A stretch of DNA of 64,000 nucleotides from Bidens hawaiensis. Taxonomy: Eukaryota; Streptophyta; Magnoliopsida; Asterales; Asteraceae. Each line of letters starts with the position of its first letter. The stretch's first letter is position 1. The stretch is from positions 1-64,000 of the forward strand of contig JAIQDT010005455.1 of assembly GCA_021521415.1 (NCBI GenBank). Reading direction: 5' to 3'. The position numbers were made by a program, and so were the translations under genes. Below the pieces are notes generated by a model, which ran no database searches, was not told where the DNA came from, and saw only the letters and a program-made list of their open reading frames with translations. Below, one piece after another: positions 1 through 11,317 of the stretch.

Positions 1-108
1 CATTTTGTAGGTGGAAGAACCCAGATCCAAGAAAACCATCGGTGAAATAGTATAATCACACCCGAGGAAAGTAGATCGTCTACCAGTGAGTCGATCCACG
101 TTTCTTCA
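1..108 (+). repeat. 3' end of the 5' LTR of the Tat element
   Basis: These 108 bases are identical to 11558-11665, the end of the 3' LTR, and finish in TCTTCA directly before the primer-binding site. The rest of the 5' LTR is upstream of the window. Confidence 0.95.
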
Positions 109-126
109 TTGGCGCCATCCACTGTT
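109..126 (+). promoter_or_regulatory. Primer-binding site of the Tat element
   Basis: The sequence TTGGCGCC follows directly on the LTR end. A TGGCGCC-type primer site immediately after the 5' LTR is usual in plant Ty3/gypsy elements. Which tRNA primes it was not determined. Confidence 0.55.
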
Positions 127-176
127 ACAACGGCAATCAGATCTCATCAGATCTATATATATAAAAAAAAATCAAC

Positions 177-1535
177 ATGGTTTCTGGCGTTCATAACGTT
201 GATCAAGTTCTGGAAGATATTGAACGTGAGGATGTTAATGAGGGACAGCAGTTTCTGAGGGGGCCGCGTGATTCTACGCGCACCACCAATAACCGTCCCT
301 TCATCACAACTCCTCACGGCCAGACTGAAACTCCTCCAGACGATCTCACGTTACAAAATCTTGCCGGCGCGAAACAAAAAGGACCAATGGGTCCAGAAGA
401 TGAAACAAATGATCCTAAAGAATGGCTCATAAACGAGCAGCGGCGTCTAATGGACAAGTACAATGAGATGGTCAAACAGAAAAAGCTAGCCGACTTAACA
501 CAAAGGCAAGCGTTTGATAAGCAAACTGTTCATGGAACAAAAAGGCCGCGCGCGCCGGAAGAAGGACATTCTGTTCACACTGCACACACTGAGTTCAGTG
601 ATGAAGAAGTGCACAGCATGAGGAAGACGCGAGATACTCATGCAGGAGGCTCACAGCTCCGCGCGCCTGTGAACATGGCGCCTGGAGCCAGAGCCGATCA
701 AGATCTGCACATACCGTACAGCCCACCAGTTAGAGGGCAAGTGGACGTAACCACACCGTACAGACTAGCCATCTTGGTGAAACATTCAAAGTTCACTGAG
801 CGCATCGCGAAGGCTCTCATCCAGCACAAAACCAAGATGCCAAGTGGTTTGGGCAAATATGACGGCACAACAGATCCAGACGATTTCTTGCAAGGTTTTT
901 ACAACACGGGAAACCTAGAGAGCTGGACGATGCCAACATGGTGTCACATGTTTGCTCGCTGCCTCACGGGCGCGGCGCGTGTCTGGTTCGAGAGCTTGCC
1001 GACTGGGCAAATCGATGGGTTCGAGGAACTATTGGAAAAGTTTCAAGCCCACTTCGTACAGCAGCGCAGACACACGCGCGACCCTGATGACATCATGCAC
1101 TGCGTGCGCAGGAATGATGAAACGATTGAAGACTACATAACACGTTTCAATCAGGAGTCTCTAGCAATCGGAGGTATAACTGAGCAACTCCTCCGCGTGG
1201 CCTTTATACAAGGCGCGCGCAGTGATCAACTCCGCCGAGCTCTCGTAAGCAGAGATGGCATGCCCACCACTTGGGCCAAACTAATGGAAGCATCGCGAGT
1301 CTTCGCGAGAAATGAAAAACAAATTGCCCAGGATAGGGCAAGAGAAAGAGCGCATCAAGCTGAGTCACCGCGCAGCAACGAAAAAAGGGGCAAACAGAAC
1401 TCTGTATGGTCCAGGTTGCAATCAACCAGTTTTTCTTCCGCAGAAAAGCAGGCGCAACCAAGCTCACCCCAGCCCCAAAAAGACGTTCGTAGTCGCGGGG
1501 AGGGTGACAAGAGGGAGGGGCGGCAGAGATCCTAG
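177..1535 (+). CDS. gag: Tat-type Gag polyprotein (3' end out of frame)
   Basis: This is the structural capsid/nucleocapsid precursor that packages element RNA in cytoplasmic virus-like particles. The ATG at 177 is the first after the primer site. Residues 1-200 are low-complexity and charged. Residues about 220-380 form the Retrotrans_gag capsid region, with the typical stretch around GKYDGTTDPDDFL and a later ARVWFESLP motif. The usual C-terminal Tat motif with Cys-x2-His and His-x4-Cys is not in this frame; it occurs in the +1 frame at about 1660-1700. A single-base change between roughly 1440 and 1520 therefore seems to have cut Gag off from its C-terminus. The last 15-25 residues of this frame are probably out-of-frame sequence. 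Confidence 0.85.
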   Translation: MVSGVHNVDQVLEDIEREDVNEGQQFLRGPRDSTRTTNNRPFITTPHGQTETPPDDLTLQNLAGAKQKGPMGPEDETNDPKEWLINEQRRLMDKYNEMVKQKKLADLTQRQAFDKQTVHGTKRPRAPEEGHSVHTAHTEFSDEEVHSMRKTRDTHAGGSQLRAPVNMAPGARADQDLHIPYSPPVRGQVDVTTPYRLAILVKHSKFTERIAKALIQHKTKMPSGLGKYDGTTDPDDFLQGFYNTGNLESWTMPTWCHMFARCLTGAARVWFESLPTGQIDGFEELLEKFQAHFVQQRRHTRDPDDIMHCVRRNDETIEDYITRFNQESLAIGGITEQLLRVAFIQGARSDQLRRALVSRDGMPTTWAKLMEASRVFARNEKQIAQDRARERAHQAESPRSNEKRGKQNSVWSRLQSTSFSSAEKQAQPSSPQPQKDVRSRGEGDKREGRQRS

Positions 1536-2960
1536 CAGACCTCTGCCAAGAATATGGACTCCCCTCACTAAAACGCCTTCACAGGTGTTAAGCACTGAGA
1601 ATGTCCAATTCAAAAGCCCCAAGCCACTACACTACAAGGGACCATCAGACAGTGGCAAGTACTGTGAGTTTCACAAGTCCACAGGACACAACACTGATGC
1701 ATGCCACCACTTGAAGGATGCAATTGAGAAGGATGTGAAATCAGGCAAGCTGGCTCACCTGGTAAAAAACTCAAGACCAGAAAATGAACAATCAGGAGCC
1801 TCAGCCAGCAAGAAGTACAAAAGAATCTGTGTAGCCGAGGGAGGAAGGCAAGGGCAAATGTCAAGAAAGAGAAGCGCGCAAATCCAAGGAGATTGGCGCG
1901 AGCAACAAGTCATCTTCCCAAGAATCAGAGGAGGCCCTTCCATCAGCAGTCCTCTTGTCATCACTACACACATTGCTCATTATGAAGTGTCAAAGGTCCT
2001 GGTGGACACTGGCAGCGAATCAGACATCATGTATGAGCAATGTTTCAGGAAACTAGATCCGGCAGACCAGGCAAGGCTTGAAATTGTGAATGCACCAATC
2101 TCTGGTGTTTCAAATGAAATCATTCATCCCCTAGGTCAAATTCAATTTGAGCTAACTATGGGGGATGAGAAACACAAGCGAGCCGAAGTTGTTAACTTCT
2201 TGGTCTTGCCCACCACTTCTTGCCACAATATGATCTTGGGTAGGGAAACGATTGCCCAATTCAACGCCATACCGTCGCCAGCGCACGGCGCATTGGGGTT
2301 CCCAACACCAACAGGTGTAACTTTTGTATACCGAGATCATTTGTGCGCAGTGACAAGTACTCCGCGGGAAGGGAGGATGAAACTTCCAATGGCAGACAAC
2401 GCGCCAGAGGAATGGATTCTCAACCCAAAATTCCCGGAGCAGACAATCACAATTGGCGCTACGATATCAGACGACACGAGGTTGAGAATGAAAAGATTGC
2501 TCACAGCATATATGTCGGTCTTCGCGTGGCAACACTCTGATATGACTGGGGTTCCGCTAGACCTGGCGCAACATTCTCTCAACACCTTCAAGTCTGTAGA
2601 GCCAATTGCTCAAAAGAAGAGAGTCATGGGGGATGAGAAGGCGAGGGCCATGAATGAGCAGGTTGAGGATCTATTGCGCGCAAACATCATCCGCCCGATA
2701 CGATACCAGACATGGGTAGCCAATCCTGTGATGGTAAAGAAAAGTAACGGGTCATGGAGGATGTGCATTGACTTCAAGGACCTCAACAAAGCGTGCCCAA
2801 AAGATTGTTACCCCCTACCAAACATCGACGCAAAGGTGGACTCCGTGGCGCCATTCAAGCTAAAATGTTTCCTGGATGCCTACAAGGGCTATCACCAGAT
2901 TCAAATGGCACCACAAGACGAGGACAAGACCGCCTTCAGAACCGACAAGGGTGTTTTTTT
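1490..2960 (+). pseudogene. pol: Tat gag C-terminus, protease and start of reverse transcriptase (frame-shifted segment)
   Basis: The open frame here runs 1312-3072, but only about 1490-2960 is meaningful. It carries the nucleocapsid-like CEFHKSTGHNTDAC motif at about 1660-1700. It then carries an aspartic protease with Asp-Thr-Gly at 2005-2013, followed by the N-terminal fingers and palm of reverse transcriptase (CIDFKDLNKACPKD and FLDAYKGYHQI). At 2954-2960 a run of seven T throws the frame off by one base, and RT continues in the next frame. A six-T run would keep the frame, so a one-base insertion or a homopolymer sequencing error is likely. The polyprotein would normally be cleaved by its own protease. 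Confidence 0.85.
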
Positions 2961-5641
2961 GTTACACAAAAATGCCCTTTGGTTTGAAGAATGCGGGAGC
3001 CACCTACCAAAGACTTATGGATGCTGTTTTCAGCGAGCAGATTGGAAGAAACCTAGAAGTCTATGTAGATGATTTGGTGATCAAAAGCAGGGAGGAGAAA
3101 CAAATGCTCAAAGACATCGAAGAAACCCTTAGGCGCCTAAAGGAAGTTAACATGAAGCTCAATCCGAGCAAATGCACTTTCGGCGTACAAGAGGGAAAAT
3201 TTCTAGGTGTAATGGTCACCAAGGATGGTTTCAAGGTGAACCCTGAGAAGGTGGAGGCCATCCTTGACATGCCCTCGCCATCCACCATGAAAGAAGTCCA
3301 GAAGCTGAATGGTAGATTGGTCTCAATCAACAGGTTCCTAGCGAACCATGCAAGCAAATCTACCCCATTTGTCAACACATTGAGGAATTGCTTAAAGAAA
3401 AGCCAATTCAAATGGACTCCTGAGGCCGAGCAAGCTTTCAGTGAGATAAAAGAAAGTTTGATAAATTTGCCCGCGCTCACAACTCCACTTCCTGGTGAAA
3501 CTTTGACATTGTACCTATCAGCAGGAGAGCGCGCCATCGGCGCAGTATTATTGGTGGATCGCAAGGGAATCCAAACGCCAATATACTATGTGAGTCGGGT
3601 GCTGACAGATCCTGAGACGCGCTACTCCATCATGGAAAAGTTAGTTTTGTCACTAACACACGCGTCGCGCAAGCTTCATAGATATTTCAATGGTCATCCC
3701 ATTGAAGTTCTGACTGGTTACAACATCCAGCAAGTCTTGCGGCGCCCCGCGCTCTCGGGAAGGCTGACAAAGTGGGCGCTGGAATTAGGTGAGCACACAA
3801 TCGCCTATAAGCCCCGTCCAGCAATAAAGGGACAAGTCTTGGCTGATTTCATTGCAGAAGTCCCTGAAGAAAAAATTGAAGAGGCTCAGCGCGAGGTAGA
3901 CCCTCCGCGAGCCAATGATGAAGAAAATGTTTGGAGTTTGTTCACTGACGGAGCTTCAAACAACGAAGGGTCGGGCGCAGGCCTCAAGCTGGTGGATCCA
4001 GAGAATCATGAATATACTTACGCCATCAGGTTGGACTTCAAGAGCACCAACAATGAAGCTGAGTATGAAGCCTTGCTGGCTGGCCTCCGCATCGCGCAAA
4101 AATTCGGAGTTAAAAATCTAGAGGCCCATGTTGATTCATACTTGGTAGCAGCACAGGTCAATGGCCTTTATGATGCCAAGGAGAACACCATGCCTCTATA
4201 TCTAGAGCAGGCGAAAAAGCTCATCGAGCAATTTGACTGCTTCAGAATCATTCATATTCCGCGCAGTGAAAACAAATCTGCCGACGCGCTGAGTAAGATG
4301 GCATCAACCAGTTTCGATCACTTTGGCAAAGATGTCAGGGTAGAAGTAATGAGCAACCCATCGGTGGGAGCGAAGTCTGTCCTTGTAACTCATACAACCC
4401 CTTCATCATGGATAACTCCAATAATGGAATTCTTGAAGGAGGGAAAAGTACCGGACAGTCGCGCACAAGCGAGGAAGATAAGACACAAGTCGCAGAACTA
4501 TGAACTGCTTGATGGTACATTATATCGACGCTCTTATCTGGGACCGCTCATGAAATGCCTAGATGCTGAGGAAGCAAGCTATGTGATCAGAGAGATACAC
4601 GAAGGAATCTGTGGAATTCATGCTGGCCCGCGCATGGTGGTTGCCAAGGCAATGAGCGCAGGTTACTATTGGCCAGGCATGTACTTGGACGCTCTAAAGG
4701 AGATCCAAAAATGCAAAGCATGTCAGAGCTATGCGCCAAACACCATGCGGCCAAAGAACAACTTGATTCCAGTAACCTCAGCATGGCCTTTCCACAAATG
4801 GGCAATCGACATTGTGGGTCCCCTACCGCAAGCGCCTGGGCGAGTAAAATTTTTGGTAGTGGCAGTAGATTATTTTACAAAATGGGTTGAAGCCAAGCCA
4901 CTAGCAAAAATAACAGCCGAAGCGATGAAGCAGTTTATCTGGAGCCACATCATATGCCGTTTTGGCTTGCCCATGGAAATTGTGAGCGATAATGGCAAGC
5001 AATTCACTGACAAGAAGATATCCAGCTGGCTCAAGGAATTGCGCATCAACCAAATTTTCACTTCAGTTTATCACCCTCAGGGGAATGGACAAGTGGAACG
5101 CGCGAACCAAAGCTTGTTAAATGGGCTGAAGAAAAGGGTGGAGGGAGAATCCCATTCTTGGGTCGAAGAGCTACCTAATGTCCTGTGGGCACACAGGACA
5201 TTAAGCAAAACCAGCAATGGCGAATCCCCGTTCAGCCTAACCTATGGAACAGAGGCAATGATTCCAGCAGAAATTGGATGCCCATCCCATAGAGTGCTCA
5301 TGATGAGCAAGATTGATAACGAGCGCGAAAGACGGTTGGATCTCAACTTACTTGAAGGGCGCAGAGAGGCGGCTATCATCAGTGAAGCCAAGTACAAGAA
5401 AAAGCTGGAAAAATATTACAACCAGCGCGTGAAAGAATGCCACTTCAAGAAAAATGATTTTGTCCTTCGAAACAATGAAGCTAGCCGCGCGATACCCCCG
5501 GGAAAAATGTCCCCCAATTGGGAGGGACCTTATCAAGTCTCGGAAGAATTGGGAAAAGGCGCATACGCTTTAAAAGATTTGAATGGAAAGAAGATCCCGC
5601 GCGCATGGAACGCGGCACAGCTTAGAAAATGTTTCATGTAA
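2961..5641 (+). pseudogene. pol: Tat reverse transcriptase, dual RNase H and integrase (in-frame remainder of pol)
   Basis: This segment is open to the stop at 5641. It holds the RT active site YVDD at 3062-3073 and a first RNase H at about 3505-3860, where the usual first Asp motif reads YLSAG, so that domain looks degenerate. A second, archaeal-type RNase H follows at about 3930-4310 with its acidic set visible (FTDGAS, NEAEYEAL, HVDS, SADALS). Integrase occupies about 4590-5300, with an His-His-Cys-Cys zinc region (HAGP, CKACQ) and a D-D-E core (AIDIVG, SDNGKQF, NGQVERANQ). It would copy and integrate the element. It is cut off from its start by the T-run frameshift at 2954-2960, hence pseudogene. 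Confidence 0.88.
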
Positions 5642-5714
5642 AAATGTCAAGTTTGTAATCAAGGCTTTTTAAGCCATTATAAATAATGATACGCGCTATC
5701 TTCTCTTAATGTGG

Positions 5715-6060
5715 ATTCTATTACCTTTTGCATACATGTTTCACACTTCCCTTTATTAGTTTTGAGCAATATGACAACATTGTATTGACATCAAAATGAA
5801 ATAAAACGAAGTAAAACATACATGCGCGAGCTTTAAGCTCAAACGCGTTAACGAGTCTTAACTCTAAAACGTCAGGGCCTTAGCCCAATTCTATTACCTT
5901 TTGCATACATGTTTCACACTTCCCTTTATTAATTTTGAGCAATATGACAACATTGTATTGACATCAAAATGAAATAAAACGAAGTAAAACATACATGCGC
6001 GAGCTTCAAGCTCAAACGCGTTAACGAGTCTTAACTCTAAAACGTCAGGGCCTTAGCCCA
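5715..6060. repeat. 173-bp tandem duplication downstream of pol
   Basis: Two head-to-tail copies, 5715-5887 and 5888-6060, differ at only two positions seen by eye (a G/A in the TTTATTA-TTTTGAG stretch and a T/C in GAGCTT-AAGC). They sit in the untranslated region between pol and the end of the antisense gene. Confidence 0.9.
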
Positions 6061-6575
6061 ATAATGTGAGCCTTAGCTCAAATCACTCACAACATCCATC
6101 CTACATCCTGCGCACCCTGACCATAAAAATACCTAAACACAACTAAGGCAAAGCAAATGCCAAAACATAGTTGTTAAGGTCTCAGGTCGAGGTCGCGCAT
6201 GAAAATGTAATGGATATCTGAGTAACACATATTGACACGTAAAGGCTAAAAAATTCATAATTCCATGCGCGAAAACGTCGCGCAAAAGAGGAATAATGAA
6301 AACGCCAAGGCGCGTGTCAACATAATCAAGATATGGAAATATCACTTACAATATGACAAGGATTAAGTATAATAAATTCCTTACAACCTTGTTCTTATTC
6401 CAACGTGCAAGCATATCTTATATTCAACAAGCAAACATGCGATATAAAGAAATGAATGGGAATGCGCAAGATGCGAAGAAGGGAAAAACAAAATTTCATT
6501 CCAAAGCATTGAAATTTACAAGTTTACAAGATGAGATACAAACTACAAATAAAAATAAAAAACATGAAGGGCTTC

Positions 6576-9500
6576 TCAAGTCTCCACGTTGACATCAGCC
6601 TCTTCATCATCCTCATCATCGCCCTCAGCATCTGGCGCAGCCTGCTCCTCGTCATCTCCAAACTGACCATAGTCAAGTTCTTCGTCAAAAATGGAGTGTT
6701 CTATCACGACAGTGTCAGGAGCAGATCCTTTGGCCACGCCAGAGCCGCTAGCAGGAGCAGTATTCCCCGCGCCATCATTGCCGCCGCCAGCCCCTTCGCA
6801 CTCATCAAGTAATTTCTTTAGCGCGACGAGATCGGGCTGGTCAGCAAGCGCGGATATCTGCAAATCATAAGGAAAAATATGAGTACACACATACTTCGAA
6901 AATAAATCAAAGTAATCTCATTAAAGTTAAAGTACCTGCGCAAGGATGGGAATGGGAGTATTCATATACTTCTCCCCCATCGCGGCCATTTCCGCGCAGG
7001 CAGCGTCGCTCTGATAAGGGTACTCGGATGGGTTCTTCTTCAACATGCCATATTCATAGCCATCCGTAAACCCTTCAGCTCGACCCACCAAGCGCGCGGC
7101 AGCGTTGCAGTCCATCACAAGGGCCTGAAACTCATCTGAGTATTTCATCGCGAAAGCGCAACGAGTCATGCCCTGTGAGATTAGCCATTGGCGATCCTGC
7201 GCGAGGCCAGCAACAGACGTCTCGAGGGCAGGAACCTGAGAGTTTAATAACTCAACAGTTTCCTTAGTCTGTTTTAGCTCCTCTTTGTCGGACGCTGCTG
7301 CCGCCAGGACTTCTTCCTTCTCCGCCCACGCAGCATCAAGTGCTTCCTGGCTAGACGCTGCCGTCGCCAAGGCTTCATCTTTATCGGCCTGCGCGGCCGC
7401 CAGCTCCCTCTTCAGGCGCGCAACCTCACTCTCCAGTGATGATTTTTCAGTGATAGACTGGACAAGAGCTTGGTCACGCGCCTCCGCCTCCAGCTCCAAG
7501 TCGCGCGCTCTGCGCGAGTACTTGGCCGCCTCCGCCTCCGCCGCCTGCAGCTTCTCCCGCGCAGCCTGAAGCTCATGACCGCGCTTCACGAAGGCGCTGT
7601 TGGCACTTGCTCTGTTCTCACTGAGCTCTGCTTGGAGCTTCTCAGCTCTCTCGCGAGCATCAGAAAGATGCCAAGCAGACACCTTAGCCTCTTGCTTGGC
7701 TTCCGCAAGAGCATCACGTACTTTTACGTAATCATTGCGAAGCTCTTGGGAGGCAGCAACGAAGGCCGACCCAGCAAACATATGATCGTTGAGCAAGTCG
7801 TCGCGAGCGCGGTCCTCCTGGAACCTCCTTTCAGATGGAGGCACAGCATGAGCCCAGAATTCCGCACACACACCCATGGACAGAAATGTGTTGTCTTCAG
7901 TAATAGTCCATCTCGGGCGGTAAATATGATCGGCTTCCTGCAAAAACAAAGTAATTATCTAAGTCAACACATTAAGATGGAAGTCCGCGCAGCGGAGCAA
8001 AAAAGAACCTATACCTGCGGGGATGAAGCAGAAAAGTCAGCGCCAGCCCCACGAGAAGGCTCCGCCGCGAAGCCTCGTGGCGCTGCAGGACTGGCGCGAC
8101 CGCGGTCGGAGTCTTCAACTTCAAACTCTTCATCCTCCTCGAAAACAGGCCTTTTCTCCTGAGACCTAGAGCCAAAATCGGTCTCGCGAGGAGGGCTGTG
8201 CGCAGGAGGAGGTGAGGGAGGTCTCGACGCCGCCAGGTCGGCGCGCAAAACGGCCTCCTGCTCCTGAGTAATCCCAATGAGGGGAGATTCTACGCTTGCA
8301 GGAGCAGGAGCAGAGCCAACGACGCTGGCACCGGCGCCAGGAGTGCCGCCAGCAGCTTGTGCGCCAGCTACGGCTTCTATGAAAAAATCAACAATAAGAA
8401 TTGGTTCATGACTTGATCTAAAAGAAAGTCAGAAAAAAAAAGAGCGCAATACGTACCTTGGCGCAACTCCGTTCGCGAGGCAAACATCGCCATGAAGTCC
8501 ATTCTACCCTTTTTCGAGGGTAAAACAGGGGACTTCGAAGCGACCACAGGCGCAGCCTCGACATCTTGTGGCGCTGTCGCCGGCTCTACAAACATTTGAG
8601 AGAGCAAACATTCATTAGGATCGCGCTCATAGAATCATGAAGGATAAGCAAAGTATACCTGTCGAAGGCGCAACACCGCTTCCCTTTTCCGCCGCGCGAA
8701 GGGAGGAGGTAGCGCCACCATACCTCAGGTGGACAGGAGGTCTGCCCACTTTTTGAGGCAGGGAGGACAAGGAAAACTTGGTGGTAAACACCTGGGTTTT
8801 CTCAGGTCCCTTCGCCTGAGTAGGGGGATCCTGAACAACAGGGGCATCATTTTTCTTTTGTTTCTTACTGGCCCCTGCGCCAGTTTTCCCCTTAGCTTTA
8901 CGCTTTAGTTGGGGCGCCTCCTCCTCCTCCTCCTCTTCCGCGAGCTCCAGCTCGTAGTTTTCGAGCGCATCTACAATACACGCAACAGAAGTGTTAGCAA
9001 AATTTGGTATTATAAAGGAAAATGCATAAGTACAAAGGCTTACCAGGCGCATCGCTGTCGAAGACAAATCCCAGATCAACAGGGATGAACATGTCATCAA
9101 AGCGATCGGGGAAACCAACCTCCCCAGCGCCGAGCGCGACGGAGCCACCCTCCATATGCTCATCATATGCGGCGTGGATATACTCCTTGGTGACTGCACA
9201 AAACAAGTCAAATGATATCAGCAAAAAGAATTATATTCGCGCAGAAGTAAAGCAATGAGATTAACTTACACAAGCCGTCCACTTGGATAACGGGCCCAGT
9301 CGCGCTGTCCGCCCACCTCCTGCTCATACCAACCCCCACTAGCGCCTCCTCACAAATGTTCTTGGCGGGGGATGGTTCAGCGGTCAACTTTTTAACCCAG
9401 GCGCCAGTTGGGTTCTTGAGGACACCCACATCCGCAGGCGCAGAAGAAATCGCGCGCATGGTCATGCGGATGGGGATCACACCAGCCCTTATATAGAAAA

Positions 9501-10080
9501 ACCTCTCAGACCAGTCATGAAGGCTCTTGAATGAAACATTGGAGCACTTCACCTTCTGACTGCGAGGAATAAATGAGAACCAAGAATCTTGGATCTTGGG
9601 CTTGTAAAAAAACTGAAAGCGCCGAGGTGTGGGCTCCTCGCGCTGGGATTTGCACATGAACTCAAAGTGAGTCATGCGCACAAGTCCAAACGGATGGACT
9701 TGGGATATATGAATCCCATAAAACTTAAGCAGCGCACCCACAAACCTTGTCATCGGGAGACGAAGGTTGCAGTGGGTGAAAAAGTGGCTATAAAGGGATA
9801 TATAGCCGGTGGGCGGGTCCGCCGCCGTTTGCCCGGCCACAGGCAACATGCAGCCAAACAGAGGGGGAAAACCCTGAGAGGCGATGAGGCTGTCAAGATC
9901 GGCCTGCCTCAATTTGCAGGGGATTTCATTCCACCTCTTCACGGCCTTGGTCCTCCCTACCTCCTCCGATGAGCCCTCAGCAGCCTTCTTCCCCTTGCCG
10001 GTCTTCTTCAATGTAGACATTACTAACGATTTTCTACGGCAATGGATGGGGGATATTGTGTTGTCTGAGCTATCAGACAT
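6576..10080 (-). CDS. Antisense seven-exon gene in the Tat element: 'putative gypsy-type transposase' domain plus coiled coil
   Basis: Exons in coding order are 10080-9270, 9193-9044, 8970-8659, 8585-8457, 8376-8015, 7937-6936 and 6857-6576. All six introns are 73-80 bp with GT-AG ends, and their phases (1,1,1,1,0,0) join a single frame of 1,015 codons plus stop. The ATG at 10080 is the first after a TATA box at 10221-10232. Exon 1 resembles the plant family called putative gypsy-type transposon (Transposase_28; region around FYGIHISQVHPFGL). The middle exons are acidic, with a Glu run and Lys-rich basic patches. The 334-codon exon is an Ala/Glu-rich coiled coil, and the C-terminus is acidic. 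The biochemical function is unknown. Extra ORFs between pol and 3' LTR, sometimes antisense, are known in Tat-type elements. Confidence 0.85.
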
Positions 10081-10220
10081 ACAACTGTGACAACGAGCAA
10101 AGGATGATCTGAAGAACAGAGACCTGGAAGCAGAAGACAAGTAATCGGAATAGAAAGAAAGAAAGAAAAGAGATCAGAAGAATAAACAAGAAGATGAAGG
10201 ATAAAAAAACTCTAAGGGCT

Positions 10221-10232
10221 GGCTTTTATAGG
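10221..10232 (-). promoter_or_regulatory. TATA box of the antisense gene
   Basis: Read on the minus strand this is CCTATAAAAGCC, a near-consensus plant TATA box, about 140 bases before the first ATG at 10080. No other ATG lies between the expected start of transcription and 10080. Confidence 0.6.
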
Positions 10233-10265
10233 CCCAGGAGAGAGAAATATTGGTGCTGATCGGAC

Positions 10266-10471
10266 TTCACGCGCCCCCACTCGCAGGTGTAAGCCAACGC
10301 GAGCGCGACACGTGTCCCTGACACTGTGTGAGGGGACACGAAAAGAAACTTTACAGCTGCTGCCAGAGTTCACGCGCCACCACTCGCAGAAACGGAACAA
10401 CGCGAGCGCGACACGTGTCCCTGACAGCATGTGAGGGGACACGAAAGGCAACTGTAGCACCTCGAGCACAC
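10266..10471. repeat. Duplicated 103-bp unit with G-boxes upstream of the antisense gene
   Basis: Two imperfect direct copies begin at 10266 and 10369. Each carries ACACGTGTCC with a CACGTG G-box core (10309-10314 and 10412-10417), and each has a shared GAGGGGACACGAAA block after it. G-boxes are bound by plant bZIP and bHLH factors. The position just upstream of the minus-strand TATA box suggests promoter elements of the antisense gene. Confidence 0.65.
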
Positions 10472-10670
10472 GAAAGGTCTGACACGTCTACATCACTGAC
10501 CCACGTCAGCAACAACCAACCACGTACAGGGACGATTCGTTTTCAACTAAAAGGATAGAATTTCGCGCAACGATGAATAATAAGAAGAAAAAGACAACCC
10601 CTACTAAAAGAGCAAACTATTTAGTCTAACATCTGTCTTACCTCGCTCGCGCGAGACAAGACACACATTA

Positions 10671-10683
10671 GACTGGGGGGGCT
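10671..10683 (+). other. Polypurine tract of the Tat element
   Basis: A GACTGGGGGGG tract lies immediately before the TGAAGA start of the 3' LTR, the expected place for plus-strand priming. Confidence 0.75.
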
Positions 10684-10794
10684 TGAAGAGGTATGTACCC
10701 GCCTCAACACCGAGCAAGGCGGGTCAACCCACAAGATATGGACAAGAGGCTTGAAATCAAGACATTATGAAGGCACAAAGCCAAAACCTATGCG

Positions 10795-10990
10795 CATGGC
10801 GCATATCACACATGCTCAGGCATCATATGCCCAGGCACCACACATGCTCAGGCATCATATGCCCAGGCACACATATGCTCGCGCATCACATATGCTCACG
10901 CATATCACATATGCGCGTGGCGCATCAGCGCGCGGCGCATATCACATGCTCGTGCATATCACATCTGCGCATGAAACATCTGCGCGTGAG
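10795..10990. repeat. Short imperfect tandem repeats in U3 of the Tat LTR
   Basis: Variants of CATATGC, ATGCTCAGGCATC and GCGCATATCACAT recur about every 15-30 bases. They resemble the enhancer-like arrays often seen in LTR U3 regions. Confidence 0.7.
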
Positions 10991-11309
10991 AATAAAGAGA
11001 AGACCTCGCGCATCCTCAGGATTGGCACATATCACACATGCACATAATCAACCTCGTCCTTATCCAAATCAGGATTAGGGCAACCTTGATTGTGCACGTC
11101 AGACAACCTTCCAGAAGGTATCTTTTTAAGGAATAAGAATATGCTGATGTTGACAGCTGCCAAATGAAAGGTGGACAACTCAGCATAACCCATGTGCTAC
11201 CACGTGATTATAACCAATGAGAAAGCACCAGGTGTCCCAGAAGACACGTGGCGCAGAGCAATTGGAGGAGGCCAACAAGGCTGAGCCCAATCAGTGGAAA
11301 CCCTAGCAC

Positions 11310-11317
11310 TATAAATA
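11310..11317 (+). promoter_or_regulatory. TATA box of the Tat 3' LTR
   Basis: TATAAATA lies in the LTR at the position expected for the U3 promoter. Confidence 0.6.
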
